Shown: piece by piece, positions 8,483 to 16,348 of the stretch
How the letters are laid out: every line of letters starts with the position of its first letter
Numbering within the stretch: the stretch's first letter is position 1
NCBI RefSeq assembly: GCF_963678225.1
Contig: NZ_OY782764.1
Location: 2,113,001 to 2,177,000 of the forward strand
Reading direction: 5' to 3'
DNA: 64,000 nt
Origin: an uncultured Cohaesibacter sp.
GTDB taxonomy: Bacteria > Pseudomonadota > Alphaproteobacteria > Rhizobiales > Cohaesibacteraceae
Position numbers and translations under genes: made by a program
Notes under the pieces: model-generated
Told to the model about the DNA's origin: nothing
Databases searched by the model: none
The model's input: only the letters and a program-made list of their open reading frames with translations

Positions 8483-9226
8483 ATGGCAAAAATACCGGTA
8501 ATGCCTGCGCGCAAACAGAAACTGTCCGATACGATCTATGCTCATATTCTCTCGCAGATTACTGCCGGGGAATATTCGTCGGGAGACAAGCTGCCTTCCG
8601 AAGCGGAGCTCTCTACGACCTTCCATGTCTCTCGCCCCATCGTGCGCGAGGCGCTATCGCGGCTGGGCACCGACGGCCTCATCTATTCCAAACGCGGCAT
8701 CGGTTCTTTTGTGGCGATCAAGCCCTCCAAGCGGCTGACAGACTTTGCCAATGCATTCGATTTGTCCCGCTTTATCCGTTCCTTTGAACCGCGCATCGTT
8801 CTGGAAGTGGAAGCTGTGCGGCTGGCTGCGACCCGGCGTACCCGGGCAGAAGTGGAAGAGATCGCAGAAAGCGTCGAGGCTCTCGACAAGGCGATCGCCA
8901 AGGGGGAGTTGGGTCAGAAGGAAGATATCGCTTTTCACGATGCCATAGCACGGGCAGCGCATAATGATTTCTTTGTCGATCTGCTCACAGATCTGCGCGC
9001 TCCAGTGATGGAAACCATGAATATCGGTCTGGAGCTGGCCCGCGAGGCCGCGCCGACCCGCCGCCTGCGCATCATTGAAGAGCATTCGCGCATTCGCGAT
9101 GCGATCGACACCAAGGACGGAGACACGGCAGCAGGCTACATGAAATATCACCTGCTACAGGCGCGCGCTGCCATGCTGGATGCCCATCACCTCGAAAGCC
9201 GCCTCAGCAGTGTTGAGGAAGAGTGA
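8483..9226 (+). CDS. GntR-family transcriptional regulator (FadR/FCD subgroup)
   Basis: About 247 residues. The N-terminal winged helix is clear: GDKLPSEAELSTTFHVSRPIVREALSRL followed by the wing LIYSKRGIGSFVA. The C-terminal FCD ligand domain shows the helical metal/ligand pattern LEVEAVRLAA, EDIAFHDAIARAAHN and EEHSRIRDAI. An ATG at 8483 or a TTG at 8477 can serve as start; neither has a strong ribosome site. It is divergent from the kinase/aldolase/ABC operon, so it is the likely repressor of that operon, released by a substrate or phosphorylated intermediate. Confidence 0.88.
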   Translation: MAKIPVMPARKQKLSDTIYAHILSQITAGEYSSGDKLPSEAELSTTFHVSRPIVREALSRLGTDGLIYSKRGIGSFVAIKPSKRLTDFANAFDLSRFIRSFEPRIVLEVEAVRLAATRRTRAEVEEIAESVEALDKAIAKGELGQKEDIAFHDAIARAAHNDFFVDLLTDLRAPVMETMNIGLELAREAAPTRRLRIIEEHSRIRDAIDTKDGDTAAGYMKYHLLQARAAMLDAHHLESRLSSVEEE

Positions 9227-9279
9227 TAAAGACGGAGCATTGTGGGGGGTAGTGCTGGGGCTCTGGCGCATGGCCGCCC

Positions 9280-10173
9280 TTAGCGCGTATGCTGCTTGAT
9301 GATGTCTTTGACCCGCTGAATGGCATCTTCGCTCTTCTTGCTGTTGTGCCACAGGTCTGATGTCACCTTCTGATGCATCTCCACGGATTCGTGGGCAGAG
9401 GTGATGGTGCCAACGCCCACCCGGATATTGGCATAGAGGCCCAGACGGAACGGGCTCATGGCGACCACGGAGCTGGGACCATTCTTCAGAATCTGGAAGC
9501 TGGCACCCGGCAGGGAATCTTCCACCAGTCCGATTTGCACGCCCATGGGCTGGTCAATCATCATGCGCAAGACATTCTCTGCTTCGATCATTGCCGCTTC
9601 TCTGCGCTGGGCCACCACATCCTCCGGCAGGCCATATTTGCCAACAAGGCCTGTAACCAGCATTTGCTCTAGCTCCAGGGCAGAGACGAGGCTCACAATG
9701 CTTGGTCTGCGATAGAGGTAGGCCTCTTTGCGCTGGTAGAGGATTTCCAGAATCTGGGCAATCTCTTCATCAAGGCTGTGTTGATTCGGTGCGGCTTCGG
9801 GAACGCTTTCATGCAATAGTTGCTTGAGCAGCGAGTCGAAATTCTCTGTTGTGAGCAGAAAGGCCACGGGGCCGAACAGAGCTGTGATCTGGTCCGCGAC
9901 CGCTTCGATCTGCCGCATCCGCTCGAAAAACTCTTTGGCCGAGCCAATGAACTCCGAGCCGACGCCGAAGAGAGAGGCAATAGACACATCAAAAAAGTCG
10001 GCAATCTTGCCCAACGCGTCAACCCGGATTGGGTTGCCGGCCTCATAGCGATAGATGGCGGCGCGAGACAAGCCTGTGGCGGATGCGACTTCTTCAGGTG
10101 TTAATCCCTTGCCAACACGAACCAATCTCAGCCGATCACCAATATCAAGAGCCGTTTCGTACTGCTTTGCCAT
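9280..10173 (-). CDS. XRE-family regulator, paralogue of the one at 20015-20905
   Basis: 297 residues. Residues about 10-65 form a Cro/CI helix-turn-helix (LTPEEVASATGLSRAAIYRYE). The C-terminal 200 residues are an unassigned domain, containing FERMRQIEAVADQI, SIVSLVSALELEQ and SPFRLGLYANIRVGV, that matches the second XRE protein along its whole length. It is divergent from the nucleoside transport operon, with a shared operator between them. A metabolite-sensing role is inferred from the long C-terminal domain. I do not recognise a characterised homologue. Confidence 0.85.
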   Translation of the reverse strand: MAKQYETALDIGDRLRLVRVGKGLTPEEVASATGLSRAAIYRYEAGNPIRVDALGKIADFFDVSIASLFGVGSEFIGSAKEFFERMRQIEAVADQITALFGPVAFLLTTENFDSLLKQLLHESVPEAAPNQHSLDEEIAQILEILYQRKEAYLYRRPSIVSLVSALELEQMLVTGLVGKYGLPEDVVAQRREAAMIEAENVLRMMIDQPMGVQIGLVEDSLPGASFQILKNGPSSVVAMSPFRLGLYANIRVGVGTITSAHESVEMHQKVTSDLWHNSKKSEDAIQRVKDIIKQHTR

Positions 10174-10277
10174 GCATCCGTCTTTCTAACTTACTGAATA
10201 GTCCGCAATAGCCTTACATTAAAGCCATTGCAATTTGAAGAGACCTCAAATCGGGTTCTTCATGCCCTTTATGTTGC

Positions 10278-10301
10278 GGCTGAGGCTGAGGCTGAGGCGG
10301 A
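10278..10301. repeat. Short tandem hexamer repeat
   Basis: GGCTGA occurs three times in tandem followed by GGCGGA, in the non-coding gap between the divergent XRE and transporter genes. No function seen. Confidence 0.6.
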
Positions 10302-10362
10302 AGGCACGTTAGCACGCAAGAGGTGGTCATGCAAAATATCGCACGTATCGCGAAGGAAGTGT

Positions 10363-10388
10363 GAATATTCTCAAATTTGAGAATATTC
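10363..10388. promoter_or_regulatory. 26-bp perfect palindrome, XRE operator
   Basis: Reads the same on both strands over 26 bases (GAATATTCTCAAA and its complement). The core TTCTCAA-AT-TTGAGAA (10368-10383) recurs before the pyrK operon and before the second XRE gene. It lies between the first XRE gene and the divergent transporter operon. The rest of this 329-base gap (10174-10502) holds only the hexamer repeat. Confidence 0.75.
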
Positions 10389-10502
10389 TTGACATGGAGA
10401 ATGGGGCATGGAAAACATAGCAAAAGCGACGCTCTTCATTTCTCACCAAGGCCCCCTTCCAGCTTGAGACCGTCGCGCCAAAGAGAACGCGGGAGAACTG
10501 CA

Positions 10503-11249
10503 TTGATTAAAATAGAACAGCTCAGCAAGATATATGGGCAAGGAGACGATCAGGTTGTGGCGCTGGAGCCCTTGGACCAGCAGATCAATGAAGGCGAATT
10601 CGTTTCCATCATCGGCCCGTCTGGCTGCGGAAAATCGACTCTCCTGCGCTTGATTGCCAGTCTGGAAGCGCCCACCTCGGGCAGCGTAACGCTGGAAACT
10701 GCCAATCTGAAACGGCCGGTCGGCTTTGTTTTTCAGGATGCGGTGTTGCTGCCCTGGAAAACCGTTGCTGAGAATATTCGTTTTCCGCTGGACACGACCG
10801 GTGTTTCGCGCATGCAGGCCAACGAAAAAGTAGCTGAGCTTGTGGAACTGGTTGGTCTCAAGGGCTTTGAGAAATCCCTGCCCAAGCAGCTATCCGGCGG
10901 TATGCGTCAGCGCGCGGCCATTGCTCGTGCTCTGGCCGATGATCCTCCGATCCTGCTGATGGATGAACCCTTCTCTGCAGTCGATCTGCTCACCCGTGAG
11001 ACGCTCAATGATGAGCTGAGCCGGATCTGGCAGAAAACCGGCAAGACCATTCTTCTGGTCACCCACTCGGTTGAGGAAGCCGCCTATCTGGGCAGTCGCG
11101 TCATGGTCATGAGCCCCCGTCCCGGACGCCTCAAGGCCACCTATGATGTAGACCTTGCCCAGCCGCGTGGCGAGCAGACAAAAAGAGATCCGAAGTTCCT
11201 CGATCTCGTCTCCGAATTGCGCACCCTGATGCGGGAGATGACGTCATGA
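10503..11249 (+). CDS. NitT/TauT-type ABC transporter ATP-binding subunit (nucleoside system)
   Basis: 248 residues from a TTG at 10503, preceded by CGGGAGAA; the longer frame from 10377 would run through the operator and carries a non-family N-terminus. Walker [16 protein letters not shown]-loop [14 protein letters not shown], signature [15 protein letters not shown] and Walker [13 protein letters not shown] place it in the SsuB/TauB group. It begins a six-gene operon with two permeases, a binding protein, a nucleoside phosphorylase and phosphopentomutase. The context points to import of a nucleoside or pyrimidine. Confidence 0.9.
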   Translation: MIKIEQLSKIYGQGDDQVVALEPLDQQINEGEFVSIIGPSGCGKSTLLRLIASLEAPTSGSVTLETANLKRPVGFVFQDAVLLPWKTVAENIRFPLDTTGVSRMQANEKVAELVELVGLKGFEKSLPKQLSGGMRQRAAIARALADDPPILLMDEPFSAVDLLTRETLNDELSRIWQKTGKTILLVTHSVEEAAYLGSRVMVMSPRPGRLKATYDVDLAQPRGEQTKRDPKFLDLVSELRTLMREMTS

Positions 11250-12013
11250 AGGGGCGCATCAAACCCGTTCTGGAATATAGTGCAGCGCTTCTGGTTCTGC
11301 TTGCCGCATGGTGGTATGTGAGCGGCCCGATGGGCATGCCCGCCTATCTGTTGCCGTCTCCGGCTTCGGTGGCAGAATTGCTCTGGTCCATGCTGATGAA
11401 TGGCAAGCTGCTGCCCCATCTTGCCTTTACGGTGCAGAATATCGTTATAGGTTTGGTGGTTGGCTCTGTGTTTGGTGTGTTGCTGGCCTATGCCTTTTTC
11501 AAGACGCCAGCTCTGAGTGACTATCTCGAAGGTCCGCTGGTGGTGATCCAGACCGCGCCCAAGATCGCGCTCGCCCCCCTTATCATCATCTGGTTCGGTC
11601 TGGGCCTTACCGCCAAGATCGTCCTTATCTTCAGTCTTGTCTTCTTCCCTGTTTTTGCCGGAGCCCTTGCGGGGTTCCGCTCGATAGACAGTCGCTTGCA
11701 TGACCTTGCTCAGTTGATGAATCTGTCACGCTTTCAGCGATTCCTGCGGATCGACTTGCCAGCCGCTCTGCCGGGTATTTTCGTCGGAGTCAAGATTGGC
11801 GCAATTCAGGCTCTCGTCGGGGCAATTCTGGCCGAATGGATGTCCGGCTCTGATGGTCTGGGCTATCTCATGACCTTCGCCACCGCCACCTACAAAACAC
11901 CCTTGCTCTTTGGCGCCGTTCTGCTGACTGCGTTTTTGGGGCTCGCGATGCATGCGATTTTAAACGAGATCGAAGCGCGCTTTCTTTCCTGGAGCACCCC
12001 GAATGAGCACTAG
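11246..12013 (+). CDS. NitT/TauT-type ABC permease 1
   Basis: SsuC-family inner-membrane permease, 255 residues. The ATPase-contact loop [22 protein letters not shown] is visible, as is [15 protein letters not shown]. It overlaps the ATPase gene as ATGA and the phosphorylase gene by 11 bases, so translation is coupled. A second related permease lies three genes on, suggesting a heterodimeric channel. Confidence 0.9.
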   Translation: MKGRIKPVLEYSAALLVLLAAWWYVSGPMGMPAYLLPSPASVAELLWSMLMNGKLLPHLAFTVQNIVIGLVVGSVFGVLLAYAFFKTPALSDYLEGPLVVIQTAPKIALAPLIIIWFGLGLTAKIVLIFSLVFFPVFAGALAGFRSIDSRLHDLAQLMNLSRFQRFLRIDLPAALPGIFVGVKIGAIQALVGAILAEWMSGSDGLGYLMTFATATYKTPLLFGAVLLTAFLGLAMHAILNEIEARFLSWSTPNEH

Positions 12014-12797
12014 TTCAAAACCGACAGCGGAACATCCTTTTACCGATGGACGACCGCCGCATCTGCCATGTGGTCCGGGCGATATCTGCGAAGATGTGCT
12101 GCTGCCGGGCGATCCGGATCGGGTCGCACTTCTGGCCGCGCGTCTTGACGATGTGCGCGATTTTGGCCGCCGTCGTGAATTTGCGGTCATCTCCGGCACC
12201 TATAAGGGTCATCCGCTGACCATCTGCTCCACCGGCATTGGCGGCTCCTCCACCGAGATTGCCCTGATGGAATTGTCCCTGTTGGGTGCCAAGCGTGTGG
12301 TGCGTACGGGGGGGATGTCCTCGCTTGTGGCAGAAATTCCTACAGGTGCTTTCCTCTGCGTGGAAAAGGCGACAGGCTATTCCTCTCTCGCCAAGCTTTA
12401 TTCCGGCGATGAGAATGCCACGGCGTATGCGGACCGTGATTTGTATCTGGCTCTGCTGAATACCAATCTTGGCGACGACACACGGATCGTCTCCGGCATG
12501 GTAGGCAGCACGGACAGCTACTATTACGGACAAGACCGGACCCAGAAGCCATCAAGCGGCACGGCCCCCAAAATCAGCTATCTTAAAGACCTGCAAGAAC
12601 GCGGCGCTGTTGGCGTGGATATGGAATGCCAGACCGTGCTGTCCGTTGCGCCGAGCCTGGGGTTGAAGGCGGCTTGTCTTCTGGGAGTCCATGGCAACCG
12701 TGCAACAAATGATTGGCTCGTCGACTATGAGCCCACACAACGCAAACTTCTCGATATTGCTGGTATCGCGTTGGCCAGATCTAAAGACAATCACTAA
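12003..12797 (+). CDS. Uridine phosphorylase-like nucleoside phosphorylase
   Basis: 264-residue PNP/UDP-family enzyme. It shows LPGDPDRVALLA near residue 36, the phosphate-binding STGIGGSSTEIALMEL and RTGGM, and the ribose-binding VGVDMECQTVL. Such enzymes split a nucleoside with phosphate into base and (deoxy)ribose-1-phosphate in the cytoplasm. Phosphopentomutase, encoded in the same operon, would take the sugar phosphate. The family features favour a pyrimidine nucleoside (uridine type), but specificity cannot be read safely. Confidence 0.85.
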   Translation: MSTSSKPTAEHPFTDGRPPHLPCGPGDICEDVLLPGDPDRVALLAARLDDVRDFGRRREFAVISGTYKGHPLTICSTGIGGSSTEIALMELSLLGAKRVVRTGGMSSLVAEIPTGAFLCVEKATGYSSLAKLYSGDENATAYADRDLYLALLNTNLGDDTRIVSGMVGSTDSYYYGQDRTQKPSSGTAPKISYLKDLQERGAVGVDMECQTVLSVAPSLGLKAACLLGVHGNRATNDWLVDYEPTQRKLLDIAGIALARSKDNH

Positions 12798-12816
12798 ACC
12801 GAAAAGGGAAACCATC

Positions 12817-13812
12817 ATGTCTTTCACCCTCAAAGGACTTGCAGCCTCGCTTGCGCTTGTGGCTGCATCCGTTTTCACATCAGGTGCTTCGGCTGCTGAT
12901 AAAGTTGTTCTGCAGATCGACGGCAACGTCGTTCCTTTCTACGCTCCGCTTTATGCCGGCGTTGAAAATGGCTTCTTTGCCGATCAGGATATCGAAGTTG
13001 AATTCCTCTATGGTGGCGCTTCCGACATTCTGACCAACATCGCTGCAGGCAACGTGGATTTCGGCTTCCCCAATGGTGACGCTGTTGTTGCTGCTGCATC
13101 CAACGGCCTGCCGATCAAGGTCGTTCACACCACCTACCAGCGCGGCATTGGCGCTCTGCTTGCCAAGAGCGAAAGCGGCATCAAGACCTATGCAGATCTC
13201 AAGGGCAAAACCGTTGCAGTGACCTCTCTGGGCAGCCCGAACTATCTTCAGCTGCAGGTTGGTCTGGCAAAGGCCGGTCTTTCTGTTGACGACGTCAAGG
13301 TTGAAGTGGTTTCCTCCGGTGCGATCGTACAGACGCTGCAGTCTGACGATGTTGATGCCATCATCTTCTCCGAGCTGCGTAAATATGCACTGGAAGCCAA
13401 TGGCTTCGACGTTACCATGATCCTCTCCAACGACTTCCTGCCATCCTTCGGCAACGTGCTGGTAACCAGCGCAGAGAAGCTGGCTGACAATCCGGATCTC
13501 GTCAAACGCATGACCAATGCAGTCAGCGCTTCCTACCAGTGGGTGATCGATGGTCACATTGATGACGCTCTGAAGATCTCCATGGACAAATACACCCCGA
13601 CCTGGGTTGACCAGACTGCAATGCTGTCCACTGCCTTTAAAAATACCTTTGTTGCTTCCGTATGGCAGAGCGATCTGACCAAGGAAAAAGGCCTTGGCGC
13701 AGCCGATCTGGCCGCATGGCAGAACAACATTGATATTCTCTCTGAATATGGTGTTATCTCTGGCAGCGTAAAAGCCGCTGACTTCGTTGTCGATCCATCT
13801 GATATCAAGTAA
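12817..13812 (+). CDS. NMT1/THI5-like periplasmic binding protein of the nucleoside importer
   Basis: 331 residues with a signal peptide ending TSGASA. The start at 12817 has AAGGGAA just upstream; a longer frame from 12691 is inside the phosphorylase gene and rejected. The family pattern is FYAPLYAGVENGFFADQDIEVEF, then GNVDFGFPNGDAVV and LKGKTVAVTSLGSPNY. Relatives bind pyrimidines such as HMP-type thiamine precursors, nitrate/taurine or riboflavin. Next to nucleoside enzymes, a nucleoside or pyrimidine ligand is inferred. Confidence 0.88.
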   Translation: MSFTLKGLAASLALVAASVFTSGASAADKVVLQIDGNVVPFYAPLYAGVENGFFADQDIEVEFLYGGASDILTNIAAGNVDFGFPNGDAVVAAASNGLPIKVVHTTYQRGIGALLAKSESGIKTYADLKGKTVAVTSLGSPNYLQLQVGLAKAGLSVDDVKVEVVSSGAIVQTLQSDDVDAIIFSELRKYALEANGFDVTMILSNDFLPSFGNVLVTSAEKLADNPDLVKRMTNAVSASYQWVIDGHIDDALKISMDKYTPTWVDQTAMLSTAFKNTFVASVWQSDLTKEKGLGAADLAAWQNNIDILSEYGVISGSVKAADFVVDPSDIK

Positions 13813-13818
13813 TCGACC

Positions 13819-14556
13819 ATGTTTTTGAAAGCCATCCTTGGCCTCGTAGGAATCACCGCGCTTTGGGGCGCGGCGGTTCCGATTTTCGATGTGCCACACT
13901 ATCTGCTTCCCGGGCCGATTGACGTTGCCGAACGCCTCATCTTCCTCTTTCAGCGGGGTGATCTGGCATGGCATATTTATGTGACGCTCTCCGAAGTCTT
14001 CGGGGGATTTGTCCTCGGGGCCGTGGTGGGCATTGCAGCGGCGCTCGCCTTTGCGCGCTTCCCGTTGATCGAGCGCGTACTGACGCCGCTTATCCTGCTT
14101 CTGCAGACCATCCCGAAAATCGCAATCGCGCCGCTTCTGCTGTTGTGGCTTGGTTTGGGGGCCGCACCCAAGGTTGCCCTCGTTGCGGTGGTTACCTTCT
14201 TCCCTGTCATGACCGCGATGCTTTCCGGCATCCGTTACATGAATAAATCCTATGCCGATCTTGCGCATGTCTTGCGCCTGTCGCCATGGCAGCGCTTCTG
14301 GCATATCGAATTGCCTGCCGCCATTCCAACCCTGTTTGCCGGGGCCACCGTGGCCACAACTCTGGCCATGACTGCTGCGGTCATCGGCGAGCTGATGGGG
14401 GCCAACAAGGGCATGGGCTTCGTTCTGGCAACAGGTCAGGAAAATGCCGATACGGCGACGGTCATGGGCATGGTGATTCTGCTGTCCTTCGTTGGATGGG
14501 CTCTGTTTGCCATTCTTGATTTCGCACGCAGGCGCGTTGAGGACCGGTTCTTATGA
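13819..14556 (+). CDS. NitT/TauT-type ABC permease 2
   Basis: 245-residue SsuC-family permease with the contact loop YADLAHVLRLSPWQRFWHIELP and KIAIAPLLLLWLGLG. It follows the binding-protein gene by 6 bases and overlaps deoB as ATGA. It is clearly related to, but distinct from, the permease at 11246, so the importer probably has two different membrane subunits. Confidence 0.9.
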   Translation: MFLKAILGLVGITALWGAAVPIFDVPHYLLPGPIDVAERLIFLFQRGDLAWHIYVTLSEVFGGFVLGAVVGIAAALAFARFPLIERVLTPLILLLQTIPKIAIAPLLLLWLGLGAAPKVALVAVVTFFPVMTAMLSGIRYMNKSYADLAHVLRLSPWQRFWHIELPAAIPTLFAGATVATTLAMTAAVIGELMGANKGMGFVLATGQENADTATVMGMVILLSFVGWALFAILDFARRRVEDRFL

Positions 14557-15779
14557 CCAATACAGCATCTCTCCTTGAGCGCAGGGTGTTTCTCTGCGTC
14601 CTCGATTCTGTCGGATGTGGCGGCGCACCTGATGCCGCGGCTTTTGGTGATGAGGGCGCCAACACGCTTCTGCATATTGCTGAGGCTTGTAGCAGGGGGG
14701 AATGTGAAGATGGTCGGCATGGGCTGTTGCATCTACCCAATTTGGCCCACATGGGTCTTGGAAGCTGCATCAATCTCGCTTCGGGCTCTCGTGCGCCGGG
14801 CATTGCCGACGCGCCGCAAGAGGCCAACTGGGCCGTTTTGCAAGAGGTCTCCAAGGGCAAGGACACCCAGACCGGACATTGGGAACTGGCCGGGCTGCCT
14901 CTAGCCAAAGACTGGACCTATTTTCCCGATACCGATCCGGCCTTTCCGGAAGATCTGATGCAGGAATTCATGGCTCGTGCCGGGCTTGAAGGCACCCTTG
15001 CCAATATTCATGGCTCAGGCACAGAGATGATTGATCGCTTTGCCGAGGAACATCTGAAAACCGGCTATCCGATCACCTACACCTCGGCTGACAGTGTGTT
15101 CCAGATCGCTGCGCACGAAGAAAGCTTCGGGCTGGAAAGACTGTATGAGATTTGCAAAATCGCGGCGGATATTTTCCATCCGCTCGGTGTTGGACGTGTG
15201 ATTGCCAGACCCTTTGTCGGCACAGTGGAAACCGGTTTTGAGCGCACCAAGAACCGAAAGGATCTGGCCATCAAACCGGCAGAGCCAACCATCTGTGATC
15301 GCGTAATCGCCAAAGGGGGCGATGTGCGCAGCCTCGGCAAGATTGCCGACATCTTTGCCATGCGGGGTATTTCGGTTGTCGGCCCGAAAGCGGATGATAT
15401 GGGACTGGTTGATCAGCTACTGGATGCCTGCGACACGGCCAAGAGCGGCGATCTGGTCTTTGCCAATTTCGTCGAGTTTGACAGCCATTATGGACACCGC
15501 CGCGACATTTGCGGCTATGCCAAGGCGCTCGAGCGGTTTGACCGGCGTGTGCCCGAGATCCTTGCCAGACTGAAGGCGGGAGATCTTCTGTTATTCACGG
15601 CAGACCATGGCAATGATCCCACATGGCACGGCAACGACCACACGCGTGAACGTGTACCCCTGCTGATCCATGAGGTACCGCATGGCTCACAATCCCTGAG
15701 CATCAAGCCAGAGGGCACTCAAGTGATCAAGCCCTTCGGCTTTGTGGCCGATCTGGTTGCCGGGCATCTGGGCTGCTAG
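14553..15779 (+). CDS. deoB: Phosphopentomutase
   Basis: 408 residues, the usual length. Metal and phosphate sites of the family are visible: VLDSVGCGGAPDAAAFGDEGANT at the N-terminus, KGKDTQTGHWE, DSHYGHRRD and TADHGNDPTWHGNDHTRE. It converts (deoxy)ribose-1-phosphate to the 5-phosphate, feeding the pentose phosphate pathway. Coupled by ATGA overlap to the second permease, it completes nucleoside import and breakdown in one operon. Confidence 0.95.
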   Translation: MTNTASLLERRVFLCVLDSVGCGGAPDAAAFGDEGANTLLHIAEACSRGECEDGRHGLLHLPNLAHMGLGSCINLASGSRAPGIADAPQEANWAVLQEVSKGKDTQTGHWELAGLPLAKDWTYFPDTDPAFPEDLMQEFMARAGLEGTLANIHGSGTEMIDRFAEEHLKTGYPITYTSADSVFQIAAHEESFGLERLYEICKIAADIFHPLGVGRVIARPFVGTVETGFERTKNRKDLAIKPAEPTICDRVIAKGGDVRSLGKIADIFAMRGISVVGPKADDMGLVDQLLDACDTAKSGDLVFANFVEFDSHYGHRRDICGYAKALERFDRRVPEILARLKAGDLLLFTADHGNDPTWHGNDHTRERVPLLIHEVPHGSQSLSIKPEGTQVIKPFGFVADLVAGHLGC

Positions 15780-15827
15780 GCGCGTCACAACAAGCTGCGC
15801 GCCTCCTTGCTGCCAACTATCCGTTTG

Positions 15828-15853
15828 AGCGAAGGGCCTGATAGCCCTTCGCT
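15828..15853. terminator. Hairpin between convergent genes
   Basis: AGCGAAGGGC / GCCCTTCGCT is a perfect 10-bp stem with a CTGATA loop, 50 bases after deoB and 60 bases from the end of the facing gene. No T run, so it is probably an mRNA end or weak two-way terminator. Confidence 0.5.
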
Positions 15854-15915
15854 GACGCGATCTTCAAGGCTGGATTGCCCATAAGCGCAATGCCAAAGCC
15901 AAAGAGCAATCGGCC

Positions 15916-16245
15916 TTAAGAGGCCGAAGAGATCTCTTTGACAATTTCCTGAGAAATCGAGTTCAGCGCAGCAACCTGATCTTGCGCTGTACCAGTGGAA
16001 AAGGCTTCGTCAAGCAGTTTGGTGTAGCGTTCGATGCGGTCGATCTGGTCCTTTGCGACGCTGCTGCTAAGGGGTTCGCGGTCATAATTGTCGGCGAAAT
16101 CCTGCGTTATGATGCTGATGAGGAAATAGGGAGCAGCAAAGTCTGGATTTTCCAGAGCGCTTTCCCGTGCGACGCTGGCGCATTTCTTGTAGGCGCTGAC
16201 GCCCTTGCTGCCATCAATGAGGATGTCGTGGAATTTTTTGAACAT
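15916..16245 (-). CDS. 109-residue protein of unknown function
   Basis: Starts MFKKFHDILIDGSKG, chosen because AAAGG lies 9 bases before the ATG at 16245; a longer frame from 16362 overlaps the hydrolase gene and is rejected. The rest is mostly helical, with the central PDFAAPYFLISIITQDFADNYDRE and a C-terminal acidic/serine-rich tail. No signal peptide or known motif was recognised. It lies 103 bases after the amidohydrolase gene on the same strand and may be co-transcribed, but a link to pyrimidine breakdown is not supported by the sequence itself. Confidence 0.6.
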   Translation of the reverse strand: MFKKFHDILIDGSKGVSAYKKCASVARESALENPDFAAPYFLISIITQDFADNYDREPLSSSVAKDQIDRIERYTKLLDEAFSTGTAQDQVAALNSISQEIVKEISSAS

Positions 16246-16348
16246 GTGATTGCCTTTCATTAGGGTCTTATCTGGTTTGTTGGGTCTATGTGCCTGCCCG
16301 TTATTGGGGGCGGGAGGCACAGTCAGAGATGTTGTCTCTTGCTCTTCC

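Noticed and set aside
8008-8489. Two short minus-strand frames between the kinase and GntR genes
   Set aside because: No ribosome site or family features; one includes the operator half-site.
10377-10502. N-terminal extension of the nucleoside ABC ATPase
   Set aside because: It would translate the operator palindrome, has no family resemblance, and a TTG with a good ribosome site lies at 10503.
12880-14304. 474-codon open frame on the minus strand
   Set aside because: It is antisense to the binding-protein and permease genes, which have clear family motifs, signal peptide and ribosome sites; the frame has no known features.
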